Assembly: GCF_027625935.1 (NCBI RefSeq)
Contig: NZ_CP115300.1
Span: 7,998,001-8,062,000 of the forward strand
Reading direction: 5' to 3'
Length of the DNA: 64,000 bases
Origin: Streptomyces camelliae
GTDB lineage: Bacteria > Actinomycetota > Actinomycetes > Streptomycetales > Streptomycetaceae
The position numbers and the translations under genes were made by a program. This document shows, one piece after another, positions 16,126 through 23,701 of the stretch (its first letter is position 1; the number at the start of each line of letters is the position of its first letter). The notes beneath the pieces are model-generated. The model saw only the letters and a program-made list of their open reading frames with translations, was not told the DNA's origin and made no database searches.

Positions 16126-17523
16126 ATGACGGAAATTCTTGTGCAGGCGGCTGCGAAGGGGCAGATTCCTTCGTCGACCAGGGTGATCGAGCACCCGGCC
16201 TGGCCCGTGCTCAAGGATGCCGTGGAGCAGATCCGGCCATGGCAGAGCAAGGACGGGTCGATCGACTTCACCGCCGAGGGCGCCCCCGCCCAGGCCGACG
16301 CCGAGGCCGCCGTACGGCGTGTCGTCGACGCGGTCGAGCAGCTCTCCCCGCTGCTCCCGCACGACAAGGCGTACCACGAGGCCCTCGTGCGTGACCTGGG
16401 CCGCTGGGCCGAGGGCGGCTTCGAGGTGCCCGACTTCCTGGACTCCCTGCTGGCCTTCCAGCCCGCCGCGAACCGCGCGGACGGCCTGCAGCACCTGGTC
16501 GTCTTCCCGATGTACACGCAGAACGGCAACCTGGACCGCAACCTGGAGGCGGTCGTGCTGCGCATGGTCTGGCCGGACTGGCTGGCCGAGCTGGAGCGCA
16601 CCCGTTACGACAACCCGCTGTTCTGCGGCATCACCTTCGAGGACTTCACGTCCGGCTACGACACGAACTCGGCCGTCCTCTTCCCGGAGACCATTGCCGT
16701 ACGTGAGGCGCCGGAACGTTTCTCTTGGGGTGGCATCTTCTGCGACCGCGAGGCCGCCCGCTTCCGCCGGGTCACCGAGGCGGCCGTGGACCTCCTGGGC
16801 GTATCGCTGCCCGAGGACGTCGCCGCGATGGTCCACGACCAGAAGCGCTGCGAAGAGGCCTTCGTGCTCTGGGACATGGTGCACGACCGCACCCACAGCC
16901 ACGGCGACCTGCCGTTCGACCCGTTCATGATCAAGCAGCGCCAGCCGTTCTGGATGTACGGCCTGGAGGAGCTGCGCTGCGACCTCACCGCCTTCAAGGA
17001 GGCCGTGAAGCTCCAGGCGGACGGCATCCCGCAGGCTCGTGACGTGCAGTACGCGGTGCTCTTCGACCGGATGTTCCGCTTCCCGGTCACCGGCGACCGC
17101 GTCCGCAACTACGACGGCCTCGGCGGCCAGCTGCTCTTCGCCTACCTGCACAAGCACGACGTCCTGCGCTGGACCGACAACAAGCTCTCCATCGACTGGG
17201 AGCGCGCCCCGCAGGTCACCAACCAGCTGTGCGCCGAGATCGAGAAGCTCTACAAGGACGGCATCGACCGCCCGAAGCTGGTGCACTGGTTCGCCGGCTA
17301 CGAGCTGGTCGCGACCTACCTCGCCCCGCACCCCGGCTCCAAGTGGGCCAAGGGCCCGGACGCGCTGGACCTGACCCAGCCGCCGCGCAAACTCGTGGAC
17401 GACGTGCTTGCGGACGAGTTTCCGCTCAGCATGTTCTATGAGGCGCTGTCCAAGAAGCTCAAGAACGTGATCGCCGCGACCAAGGGCATCAGGGCGGACG
17501 ACGCCGAGCGGATCGCCGCGTGA
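16126..17523 (+). CDS. DUF6421 family protein, possible metallopeptidase-like fold
   Basis: A 465-residue cytoplasmic protein with no signal or membrane segment, belonging by overall sequence to DUF6421. The centre contains HDRTHSHG (residues 253-260), followed about 24 residues later by MYGLEELRCDL with E281/E282. That spacing resembles the HExxH...E zinc site of gluzincins such as dipeptidyl peptidase III (HELLGH...EECRAE), but with Asp for Glu, so catalysis is uncertain. ATG at 16126 has GGAGG eight bases upstream. It heads an operon with an SDR enzyme and a threonine-aldolase-type enzyme; the SDR's possible GTG at 17520 overlaps its stop. Confidence 0.8.
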   Translation: MTEILVQAAAKGQIPSSTRVIEHPAWPVLKDAVEQIRPWQSKDGSIDFTAEGAPAQADAEAAVRRVVDAVEQLSPLLPHDKAYHEALVRDLGRWAEGGFEVPDFLDSLLAFQPAANRADGLQHLVVFPMYTQNGNLDRNLEAVVLRMVWPDWLAELERTRYDNPLFCGITFEDFTSGYDTNSAVLFPETIAVREAPERFSWGGIFCDREAARFRRVTEAAVDLLGVSLPEDVAAMVHDQKRCEEAFVLWDMVHDRTHSHGDLPFDPFMIKQRQPFWMYGLEELRCDLTAFKEAVKLQADGIPQARDVQYAVLFDRMFRFPVTGDRVRNYDGLGGQLLFAYLHKHDVLRWTDNKLSIDWERAPQVTNQLCAEIEKLYKDGIDRPKLVHWFAGYELVATYLAPHPGSKWAKGPDALDLTQPPRKLVDDVLADEFPLSMFYEALSKKLKNVIAATKGIRADDAERIAA

Positions 17524-17561
17524 GCGACCGCCCGAAGAACACTCCTCAAGAGGGGAAGAAC

Positions 17562-18311
17562 ATGGTGGGGAACGGGTCTCTCAGTGGTGCGGTGATCGCG
17601 GTGGCCGGCGCGGGCGGACCCGCCGGGCACGCGACGCTGGTCCGGCTCGCCGAGGCCGGCGCGGTCGTCGTCGGCGCCGACAACAACCCCGAGCGCCTGG
17701 CGGAGGCCGTGGACGCGGCCCGCTACGCCCGCGGCGGCGCCACGGTCACCGGCGAGACGGTCGACCTGCTCGACCTGGAGGACACCCGGGCCTGGGCCGA
17801 CCGTATCGAGAAGGACCACGGCCGGATCGACGGCCTGGTCCACCTCGTCGGCGGATGGCGCGGCGGCGCGACCTTCGCCGAGACCGACCTCGCCGACTGG
17901 GACCTGCTGGAGAAGCTGCTGATCCGCACCGTCCAGCACACCTCCCTGGCCTTCTACGACGCGCTGCAGCGCAGCGACCGCGGCCGCTATCTGCTGATCA
18001 GCGCGGCCGGCGCCTCGAAGCCCACCGCGGGCAACGCGGCGTACTCCGCGGCCAAGGCCGCCGCCGAGGCCTGGACGCTCGCCATGGCCGACGGCTTCCG
18101 CAAGGCGGGGGGTGAGGAGGGGCCGCGCTCGGCGGCTGCCATCCTGGTGGTGAAGGCGCTGGTGCACGACGCGATGCGCGCCGAACGCCCCAACGCGAAG
18201 TTCGCGGGCTTCACGGATGTCAAGGACCTGGCCGCGGCCATCGAGGGCGTCTGGGGCAAGTCCGCCGCCGAAGTGAACGGAAACCGTCTGTGGCTGACCG
18301 AGAAGCCGTGA
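17562..18311 (+). CDS. SDR-family oxidoreductase
   Basis: A 249-residue Rossmann-fold short-chain dehydrogenase. The cofactor motif is AVAGAGGPAG near residue 15, the active site is Y161-SAA-K165 (YxxxK), and the upstream Ser lies in YLLISAAGAS. ATG at 17562 is preceded by GAGGGGAAGAAC and fits the fold; a GTG at 17520 overlapping the DUF6421 stop would add 14 residues. The substrate is unknown, but the operon partner is a PLP aldolase acting on beta-hydroxy amino acids, so a keto or hydroxy acid intermediate is plausible. Confidence 0.85.
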   Translation: MVGNGSLSGAVIAVAGAGGPAGHATLVRLAEAGAVVVGADNNPERLAEAVDAARYARGGATVTGETVDLLDLEDTRAWADRIEKDHGRIDGLVHLVGGWRGGATFAETDLADWDLLEKLLIRTVQHTSLAFYDALQRSDRGRYLLISAAGASKPTAGNAAYSAAKAAAEAWTLAMADGFRKAGGEEGPRSAAAILVVKALVHDAMRAERPNAKFAGFTDVKDLAAAIEGVWGKSAAEVNGNRLWLTEKP

Positions 18312-19378
18312 ACCCTCCCAGGACCGACGCGCGTCGCCACCACGACCCGCAGGTCCGCGGTTTCGCCAGTGACAACTACGCCGGAGCCCACCCCGAGGTG
18401 CTGGCCGCCCTGGCCCTGGCCAACGGCGGCCATCAGGTGGCGTACGGCGAGGACGAGTACACCGAGAACCTCCAGCGGATCATCCGCGGCCATTTCGGGG
18501 CCACCGCGGAGGCCTTCCCGGTCTTCAACGGCACCGGCGCGAACGTCGTCGCGCTCCAGGCGGTCACCGACCGCTGGGGCGCGGTGATCTGCGCCGAGAG
18601 CGCGCACATCAACGTCGACGAGGGCGGCGCCCCCGAGCGTATGGGCGGCCTGAAGCTGCTCACCGTGCCCACGCCCGACGGCAAGCTCACGCCGGAGCTG
18701 ATCGACCGGCAGGCGTACGGCTGGGAGGACGAGCACCGCGCGATGCCGCAGGTCGTCTCGATCACCCAGAGCACGGAGCTCGGCACGCTCTACACGCCGG
18801 ACGAGATCCGCGCGATCTGCGAGCACGCCCACGCCCGTGGCATGAAGGTGCACCTGGACGGCTCGCGCATAGCCAACGCGGCCGCCTCGCTGAACGTGCC
18901 CATGCGGACGTTCACCAACGCGGTCGGCGTCGACATCCTCTCGCTCGGCGGCACGAAGAACGGCGCCGTCCTCGGTGAGGCCGTCGTCGTCATCAACCAG
19001 GACGCGGTGCGGCAGATGAAGCACCTGCGCAAGATGTCGATGCAGCTCGCCTCCAAGATGCGCTTCGTGTCGGTGCAGTTGGAGGCGCTGCTGGCGAAGG
19101 ACCTGTGGCTGCGCAACGCCCGGCACGCCAACGAGATGGCCCAGCGGCTCGCCGAGGGCGTGCGCGCGGTGCACGGGGTGGAGATCCTCTACCCGGTGCA
19201 GGCCAACGGCGTCTTCGCCCGGCTTCCGCACGACGTGAGCGAGCGCCTGCAGAAGCGGTTCCGGTTCTACTTCTGGGACGAGGCCGCCGGAGTGGTGCGC
19301 TGGATGTGCTCCTTCGACACCACGGAGGAGGACGTCGACACCTTCGTGGCGGCTCTCAAGGAGGAGATGGCGCGTTAG
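18308..19378 (+). CDS. Threonine aldolase family PLP enzyme (beta-eliminating lyase)
   Basis: A 356-residue fold-type I PLP enzyme. SDNYAGAHPEVLAAL opens the family, FNGTGANVVAL binds the cofactor phosphate, VHLDGSRIAN supplies the Asp that binds the pyridine nitrogen, and SLGGTKNG carries the Schiff-base lysine K217. Such enzymes cleave L-threonine or other beta-hydroxy amino acids to glycine and an aldehyde. GTG at 18308 overlaps the SDR stop (GTGA), showing translational coupling; GTG at 18290 is a weaker choice. A strong terminator follows. Confidence 0.87.
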   Translation: MNPPRTDARRHHDPQVRGFASDNYAGAHPEVLAALALANGGHQVAYGEDEYTENLQRIIRGHFGATAEAFPVFNGTGANVVALQAVTDRWGAVICAESAHINVDEGGAPERMGGLKLLTVPTPDGKLTPELIDRQAYGWEDEHRAMPQVVSITQSTELGTLYTPDEIRAICEHAHARGMKVHLDGSRIANAAASLNVPMRTFTNAVGVDILSLGGTKNGAVLGEAVVVINQDAVRQMKHLRKMSMQLASKMRFVSVQLEALLAKDLWLRNARHANEMAQRLAEGVRAVHGVEILYPVQANGVFARLPHDVSERLQKRFRFYFWDEAAGVVRWMCSFDTTEEDVDTFVAALKEEMAR

Positions 19379-19390
19379 CTATACATAGGT

Positions 19391-19432
19391 ATGCGATCAC
19401 CCGAAAAGTCATCGACTCTCGGGTGATCGCAT
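19391..19432. terminator. Bidirectional stem-loop terminator
   Basis: A perfect 14-bp stem, ATGCGATCACCCGA (19391-19404) with TCGGGTGATCGCAT (19419-19432), has a 14-nt loop. It lies between the convergent threonine aldolase and acyltransferase genes and can serve both. Confidence 0.85.
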
Positions 19433-19468
19433 TCCTGTGCTCTGCGTCTGCCGGCGAGGTGAACGGGC

Positions 19469-20197
19469 TCAGTGGGCCTCGGCCGTGCGCAGCTGGTCCA
19501 CTGTCGGTGCCGTGCCGCCCAGGTGGGCGGGGAGCCACCAGGAGTCCTCCGAGCCCTTGGGGCGGCCGGGGTAGGCGCGCTGGGCGGCGTCCAGGAGCTC
19601 CTGGACGGCTTCGCGCAGGCGGCGGGTGATGGCGCCCGCGTACTGGTCGCGAGGGGCCTCGACCGCCTCGCCGACGCGGATCGTGACGGGCAGGTGGCTG
19701 CGCTTGAAGTTGCGCGGGTAGCCCTTCGTCCACAGCCGCTGCGTGCCCCACACCGCCATCGGGATCAGCGGGACACCGGCCTCCTGGGCGAGGCGGGCCG
19801 CACCCGACTTGAAGCTCTTCAGGGTGAAGGACTGGGAGATCGTGGCCTCCGGGAAGACCCCGATGATCTCGCCGGAGCGCAGCGAGTCCAGCGCGTGCGC
19901 GTAGGCCGCCTCACCCTGCTCGCGGTCCACCGGGATGTGCTTCATGCCGCGCATCAGCGGGCCGGAGACCTTGTGGCGGAAGACCGACTCCTTCGCCATG
20001 AAACGCACCAGGCGCTTCTGCGGCAGGGCCGCCAGGCCGTTGAAGATGAAGTCCAGGTAGCTGATGTGATTGCTCACCAGCACGGCCCCGCCCGAGCGCG
20101 GGATGTTCGCCGAGCCCTGGCAGTCGATCTTCAGGTCCCAGACCTTGAACAACGTCTTGGCGAAACCGACGACGGGACGATAGACCAGCTCTGCCAT
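19469..20197 (-). CDS. 1-acyl-sn-glycerol-3-phosphate acyltransferase (PlsC family)
   Basis: A 242-residue membrane-associated acyltransferase. The catalytic HX4D is NHISYLD (H44, D49), the phosphate-binding block is FPEATIS, and the third conserved block is VPLIPMAVWGTQR. It would acylate lysophosphatidic acid in phospholipid synthesis. ATG at 20197. Upstream DNA (about 20249-20275) carries TTACGCAGCCGTAGGTTTAC, with TACG/CGTA half-sites that might be an operator, which is only a guess. It is convergent with the DUF6421 operon and divergent from the thioredoxin gene. Confidence 0.9.
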   Translation of the reverse strand: MAELVYRPVVGFAKTLFKVWDLKIDCQGSANIPRSGGAVLVSNHISYLDFIFNGLAALPQKRLVRFMAKESVFRHKVSGPLMRGMKHIPVDREQGEAAYAHALDSLRSGEIIGVFPEATISQSFTLKSFKSGAARLAQEAGVPLIPMAVWGTQRLWTKGYPRNFKRSHLPVTIRVGEAVEAPRDQYAGAITRRLREAVQELLDAAQRAYPGRPKGSEDSWWLPAHLGGTAPTVDQLRTAEAH

Positions 20198-20450
20198 GGG
20201 CGGGACGGACCCTTTCTGCTCTGCTCGGGAAAGGGGGCTCCCGGCGGGAAAGTTACGCAGCCGTAGGTTTACGGCGTCTCGCAGATCGTGCCCGAAGAAC
20301 GGACGGGTAGCCAGCCCTGGTGCCCCGCGGCGGCGAGATCCTCGTCACGTCGGCCTACATCCGGCGTGTCTCTTCCGCCGTCCGGGAATCTTCGCGGCCC
20401 GACCGACGCTGGTGCAGGGTGAGCGGTAGCGGCGGAGCGGGAGGGTGCGG

Positions 20451-20777
20451 GTGCGCGGGCAGGACGACGCGGTGCGGCTGGGAGCCGTCGAACTGGGCGG
20501 CGAACTGGGGGAGCGGGCCACTCTCGTGCAGTTCTCCAGCGCCTTCTGCGCGCCCTGCCGGGCCACCCGGCGCGTCCTCGGCGAGGTGGCGGCGCTGGTC
20601 CCCGGCGTGGCACACGTCGAGATCGACGCCGAGGCCCATCTGGACCTCGTACGCGCGCTGGAAATCCTGAAGACCCCCACCGTGCTCGTCCTCGACGCGA
20701 CCGGCCGCGTGGTGCGGCGCGCCGCCGGACAGCCCCGCAAGGCCGACGTCATCGCGGCTCTGGGGGAGGCCGTGTGA
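20451..20777 (+). CDS. Thioredoxin-family protein
   Basis: A 108-residue thioredoxin-fold protein with the redox motif C33-A-P-C36 and the cis-proline segment EILKTPTVLVLD. The usual WC is replaced by FC. It would be a cytoplasmic dithiol oxidoreductase. GTG at 20451 has GGGAGG six bases upstream; GTG at 20445 is too close to that RBS. It lies upstream of a flavin reductase in the same direction but is separated by a leader peptide region. Confidence 0.87.
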   Translation: MRGQDDAVRLGAVELGGELGERATLVQFSSAFCAPCRATRRVLGEVAALVPGVAHVEIDAEAHLDLVRALEILKTPTVLVLDATGRVVRRAAGQPRKADVIAALGEAV

Positions 20778-20860
20778 GGGGGCCTCAGGAAACGGTACGG
20801 CGCCTTCCGGATCCCGGACCGCACTTGACTGCGCGCACCACCTATCGTCAGCCTGACCGT

Positions 20861-20941
20861 ATGCCGATCGAACTCCTTCTCCACCGGCGGGCCCACGTCG
20901 ACCTCGCCCGCACCGCGAGCGCGTGCTGTCCGGGCTGTTGA
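20861..20941 (+). CDS. Cysteine-rich putative leader peptide (attenuator uORF)
   Basis: A 26-codon ORF reads MPIELLLHRRAHVDL... and ends ACCPGC before TGA. The RR-HVDL-R-SA core is the signature of actinobacterial leader peptides found before sulfur-metabolism genes. Three of the last five residues are cysteine (codons TGC, TGT, TGT), the hallmark of cysteine-responsive translational attenuation. No RBS is seen, consistent with a leaderless uORF. It ends 44 bases before the flavin reductase start, so that gene is probably derepressed when cysteine is low. Too short for standard ORF calling. Confidence 0.75.
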   Translation: MPIELLLHRRAHVDLARTASACCPGC

Positions 20942-20985
20942 GCAGCTACGCATCGACACGTCCCCCTCGGCAGAAGGACAACTCC

Positions 20986-21495
20986 ATGACGGCCACGCCC
21001 CAACTCGGCACCCCTCGGCTCGCCTCTCCCGACCTGCTCCGCTCGGCCTTCCGCCGGCACGCCGCCGGTGTCGCGGTGATCACCGCGCGCGGCGCCTCCG
21101 GCCCGGTCGGCTTCACTGCCACCTCGCTCACCTCGGTCTCCGCCGAGCCGCCGCTGATCTCCTTCGGCATCGGCACGGGTGCCTCCAGTTGGCCGGCGAT
21201 CGCCGAGGCGGAGCATGTCGGCGTGCACATACTCGGCGAGCACCAGAGCGAGCTGGCCGGCACCTTCGCCCGCAGCGGCGCCGACCGCTTCGGCGCCCCC
21301 ACCTCCTGGCGCGAGGGCCCGGAAGGCGTACCGGTGCTCGACGACGTGCTCGCCTGGCTGGTCTGCCGGATCGTCGGCCGGGTCCCGGCCGGTGATCACC
21401 GGATCGTGCTCGCCGAGGTCGTCCTGGGCGACCCCACGGGGGCCGGCCGCCCGCTCCTGTACCACCAGGGGCGTTTCAACGGCCTGCGGGATTGA
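20986..21495 (+). CDS. Flavin reductase family protein (FMN-binding split barrel)
   Basis: A 169-residue flavin reductase-like protein: LRSAFRRHAAGVAVITARG, GFTATSLTSVSAEPPLISFG (flavin-binding) and HIVLAEVV-type strands, with PLLYHQGRFNGL at the C-terminus. It would reduce FMN or FAD with NAD(P)H and feed a monooxygenase. The cysteine leader peptide upstream suggests a sulfur role, for example supplying reduced flavin for sulfonate desulfonation, but no monooxygenase is adjacent. ATG at 20986 has AGAAGGA upstream. Confidence 0.85.
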   Translation: MTATPQLGTPRLASPDLLRSAFRRHAAGVAVITARGASGPVGFTATSLTSVSAEPPLISFGIGTGASSWPAIAEAEHVGVHILGEHQSELAGTFARSGADRFGAPTSWREGPEGVPVLDDVLAWLVCRIVGRVPAGDHRIVLAEVVLGDPTGAGRPLLYHQGRFNGLRD

Positions 21496-21567
21496 TCACG
21501 CCGGCCTCTCCTGCGAAGGCGTCGAGTTCCGGTTACGCTGCGTTGCGAAGGTCACAGTTCAAAGCGC

Positions 21568-21596
21568 TTGCTTAGCGGGCGTGAACTGGGTGTACT
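21568..21596 (+). promoter_or_regulatory. Candidate promoter for etfBA
   Basis: TTGCTT (21568-21573) and TGTACT (21591-21596) are 17 bp apart, about 115 bp upstream of the etfB start. The match is partial, and other AT-rich stretches (TAATATTT near 21602) could be used instead. Confidence 0.35.
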
Positions 21597-21712
21597 GACG
21601 AGTAATATTTCGTTCGGAGCGCGCGGACGCCCCGATCGGGATCGGCCGCTTGAGGCGCCTATGCTGCCTGCAAGAGGCAGCCCGGAAATGACGATGCAGT
21701 AGGAGAGCCGGC

Positions 21713-22501
21713 GTGAGCTTGAGGATCGTTGTCACTGTGAAGTACGTGCCCGACGCCACTGGCGACCGGCACTTCGCCGATGACCTGACCGTCGACCGCG
21801 ACGACGTGGACGGCCTGCTCTCCGAGCTGGACGAGTACGCGGTCGAGCAGGCGCTGCAGATCTCGGAGAACTCGGACGACGACGTCGAGGTCACCGTCCT
21901 GACCGTGGGCCCCGAGGACGCCAAGGACGCGCTGCGCAAGGCCCTGTCCATGGGTGCCGACAAGGCCATCCACGTCGAGGACGACGACCTGCACGGCACC
22001 GACGCCATCGGCACCTCGCTGGTGCTGGCCAAGGCGATCGAGAAGGCCGGCTTCGACCTGGTCGTCTCCGGCATGGCCTCCACCGACGGCACCGGCGGTA
22101 TCGTCCCGGCCCTGGTCGCCGAGCGCCTCGGCGTCCCGCAGGTCACCCTGCTCTCCCAGGTCTCCGTCGGGGACGGAGTGGTCAAGGGCCGCCGTGACGG
22201 TGACGCGGCCTCGGAGCAGCTGGAGGCCTCCCTCCCGGCGGTCGTGTCCGTGACCGACCAGTCCGGCGAGGCGCGCTACCCGTCCTTCAAGGGCATCATG
22301 GCGGCGAAGAAGAAGCCGGTGGAGTCCTGGGACCTGTCCGACCTGGACATCGAGGCCGAGGAGGTCGGCCTGGAGGGTGCGTTCACCAAGGTCGAGGTCG
22401 CGAACGAGCGCCCGGCGCGCACGGCCGGCACCATCGTCAAGGACGAGGGCGAGGGCGGCAAGCAGCTCGCTGAGTTCCTCGCGAGCCAGAAGTTCATCTA
22501 A
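21713..22501 (+). CDS. etfB: Electron transfer flavoprotein subunit beta
   Basis: A 262-residue EtfB. RIVVTVKYVPDATGDRHF at the N-terminus and the internal GADKAIHVEDDDLHGTDAIG and VVSGMASTDGTGGIVPALVAE segments match the family. The typical PSFKGIMAAKKKPVE signature is present. With EtfA it forms an FAD/AMP-binding heterodimer that accepts electrons from acyl-CoA and other dehydrogenases. GTG at 21713 follows GGAGAG. The alpha subunit gene follows after 53 bp. Confidence 0.95.
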   Translation: MSLRIVVTVKYVPDATGDRHFADDLTVDRDDVDGLLSELDEYAVEQALQISENSDDDVEVTVLTVGPEDAKDALRKALSMGADKAIHVEDDDLHGTDAIGTSLVLAKAIEKAGFDLVVSGMASTDGTGGIVPALVAERLGVPQVTLLSQVSVGDGVVKGRRDGDAASEQLEASLPAVVSVTDQSGEARYPSFKGIMAAKKKPVESWDLSDLDIEAEEVGLEGAFTKVEVANERPARTAGTIVKDEGEGGKQLAEFLASQKFI

Positions 22502-22554
22502 AGGCTCGCCCCCGCTGACCGCCCCTCAACTTCGTTTCGCAGGAGAGCATTCCC

Positions 22555-23517
22555 ATGGCTGAAGTCCTCGTCTACGTCGACCACGTGGACGGTGCCGTCC
22601 GCAAGCCCACCCTGGAGCTGCTGACCCTGGCCCGCCGCATCGGCGAGCCCGTCGCCGTCGCGCTGGGCAACGGCGCCGCCGACACCGCCGCGGCGCTCGC
22701 CGAGCACGGCGCGGTGAAGGTCCTCACCCACGACGCCTCCGAGTACGCCGAGTACCTGGTCGTGCCGAAGGTGGACGCCCTGCAGGCCGCCTACGACGCC
22801 GTCTCCCCGGCCGCCGTCCTCGTTCCCTCCTCCGCCGAGGGCAAGGAGATCGCCGCCCGTCTGGCGCTGCGTATCGGCTCCGGCATCATCACCGACGCCG
22901 TCGACCTGGAGGCCGGCGACGAGGGCCCGGTGGCCACCCAGTCGGTGTTCGCCGCGTCCTTCACCACCAAGTCCCGTGTCATCAAGGGCACCCCGGTCAT
23001 CACGGTCAAGCCGAACTCGGCCGCCGTGGAGGCCGCCCCGGCCGCCGGCGCGGTCGAGACGCTCGCCGTGACCTTCTCGGACCAGGCGACCGGCACCAAG
23101 GTGACCGCCCGCACCCCGCGCGAGTCGACGGGCCGTCCGGAGCTGACCGAGGCCGCGATCGTGGTCTCCGGTGGCCGTGGCGTCAACGGCGCCGAGAACT
23201 TCTCGATCATCGAGGCGCTGGCCGACTCTCTCGGCGCGGCCGTCGGTGCCTCGCGTGCCGCCGTCGACGCCGGCTGGTACCCGCACACCAACCAGGTCGG
23301 CCAGACCGGTAAGTCGGTCTCGCCGCAGCTGTACATCGCCAACGGCATCTCCGGCGCGATCCAGCACCGCGCCGGTATGCAGACCTCCAAGACGATCGTG
23401 GCCGTCAACAAGGACGCCGAGGCCCCGATCTTCGAGCTGGTCGACTACGGCGTCGTCGGCGACCTCTTCGACGTCGTCCCGCAGCTGACCGAGGAGATCA
23501 AGGCCCGCAAGGGCTGA
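22555..23517 (+). CDS. etfA: Electron transfer flavoprotein subunit alpha
   Basis: A 320-residue EtfA. The N-terminal domain begins [20 protein letters not shown]. The C-terminal FAD-binding domain shows [33 protein letters not shown] and [16 protein letters not shown], in standard order. It holds the FAD of the ETF dimer. RBS AGGAGAG precedes ATG 22555. A strong terminator follows, so etfBA is a two-gene operon. Confidence 0.96.
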   Translation: MAEVLVYVDHVDGAVRKPTLELLTLARRIGEPVAVALGNGAADTAAALAEHGAVKVLTHDASEYAEYLVVPKVDALQAAYDAVSPAAVLVPSSAEGKEIAARLALRIGSGIITDAVDLEAGDEGPVATQSVFAASFTTKSRVIKGTPVITVKPNSAAVEAAPAAGAVETLAVTFSDQATGTKVTARTPRESTGRPELTEAAIVVSGGRGVNGAENFSIIEALADSLGAAVGASRAAVDAGWYPHTNQVGQTGKSVSPQLYIANGISGAIQHRAGMQTSKTIVAVNKDAEAPIFELVDYGVVGDLFDVVPQLTEEIKARKG

Positions 23518-23533
23518 GCCTCGCCCGGCCCAC

Positions 23534-23572
23534 CCGAGGCCCCGGTGACCGCGTCGGTCACCGGGGCCTCGG
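23534..23572 (+). terminator. Intrinsic-type terminator after etfA
   Basis: A perfect 17-bp stem (23534-23550 with 23556-23572; arms CCGAGGCCCCGGTGACC and its complement) has a 5-nt loop, 16 bp after the etfA stop. There is no U-tract, as is usual in Streptomyces. Confidence 0.88.
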
Positions 23573-23655
23573 TGCATCCTGGTGAGGATCCCCCAGGGGC
23601 CGCCCAAGGTCCGGACGGGGTGTTGACCAGCGGGAACCACCCAGATAACTTCATT

Positions 23656-23684
23656 CTACGGATTATTGATTCCGTAGAGCGGAA
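23656..23684 (+). promoter_or_regulatory. Candidate IclR-type operator upstream of DUF6986 gene
   Basis: TTCCGTAGAGCGGAA (23670-23684) is a 5+5 bp inverted repeat with a 5-bp centre, the shape of IclR-family sites. CTACGGA/TCCGTAG (23656-23662 with 23671-23677) overlaps it as a second inverted repeat. Both lie 18-46 bp before the ATG at 23702. No IclR gene is in this window, so the regulator is unknown. Confidence 0.5.
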
Positions 23685-23701
23685 AAATTGGAGGGTGTGG
23701 G

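Noticed and set aside
22498..23640. 380-residue minus-strand frame opposite etfA
   Set aside because: Shadow of etfA; no RBS and no recognisable domain.
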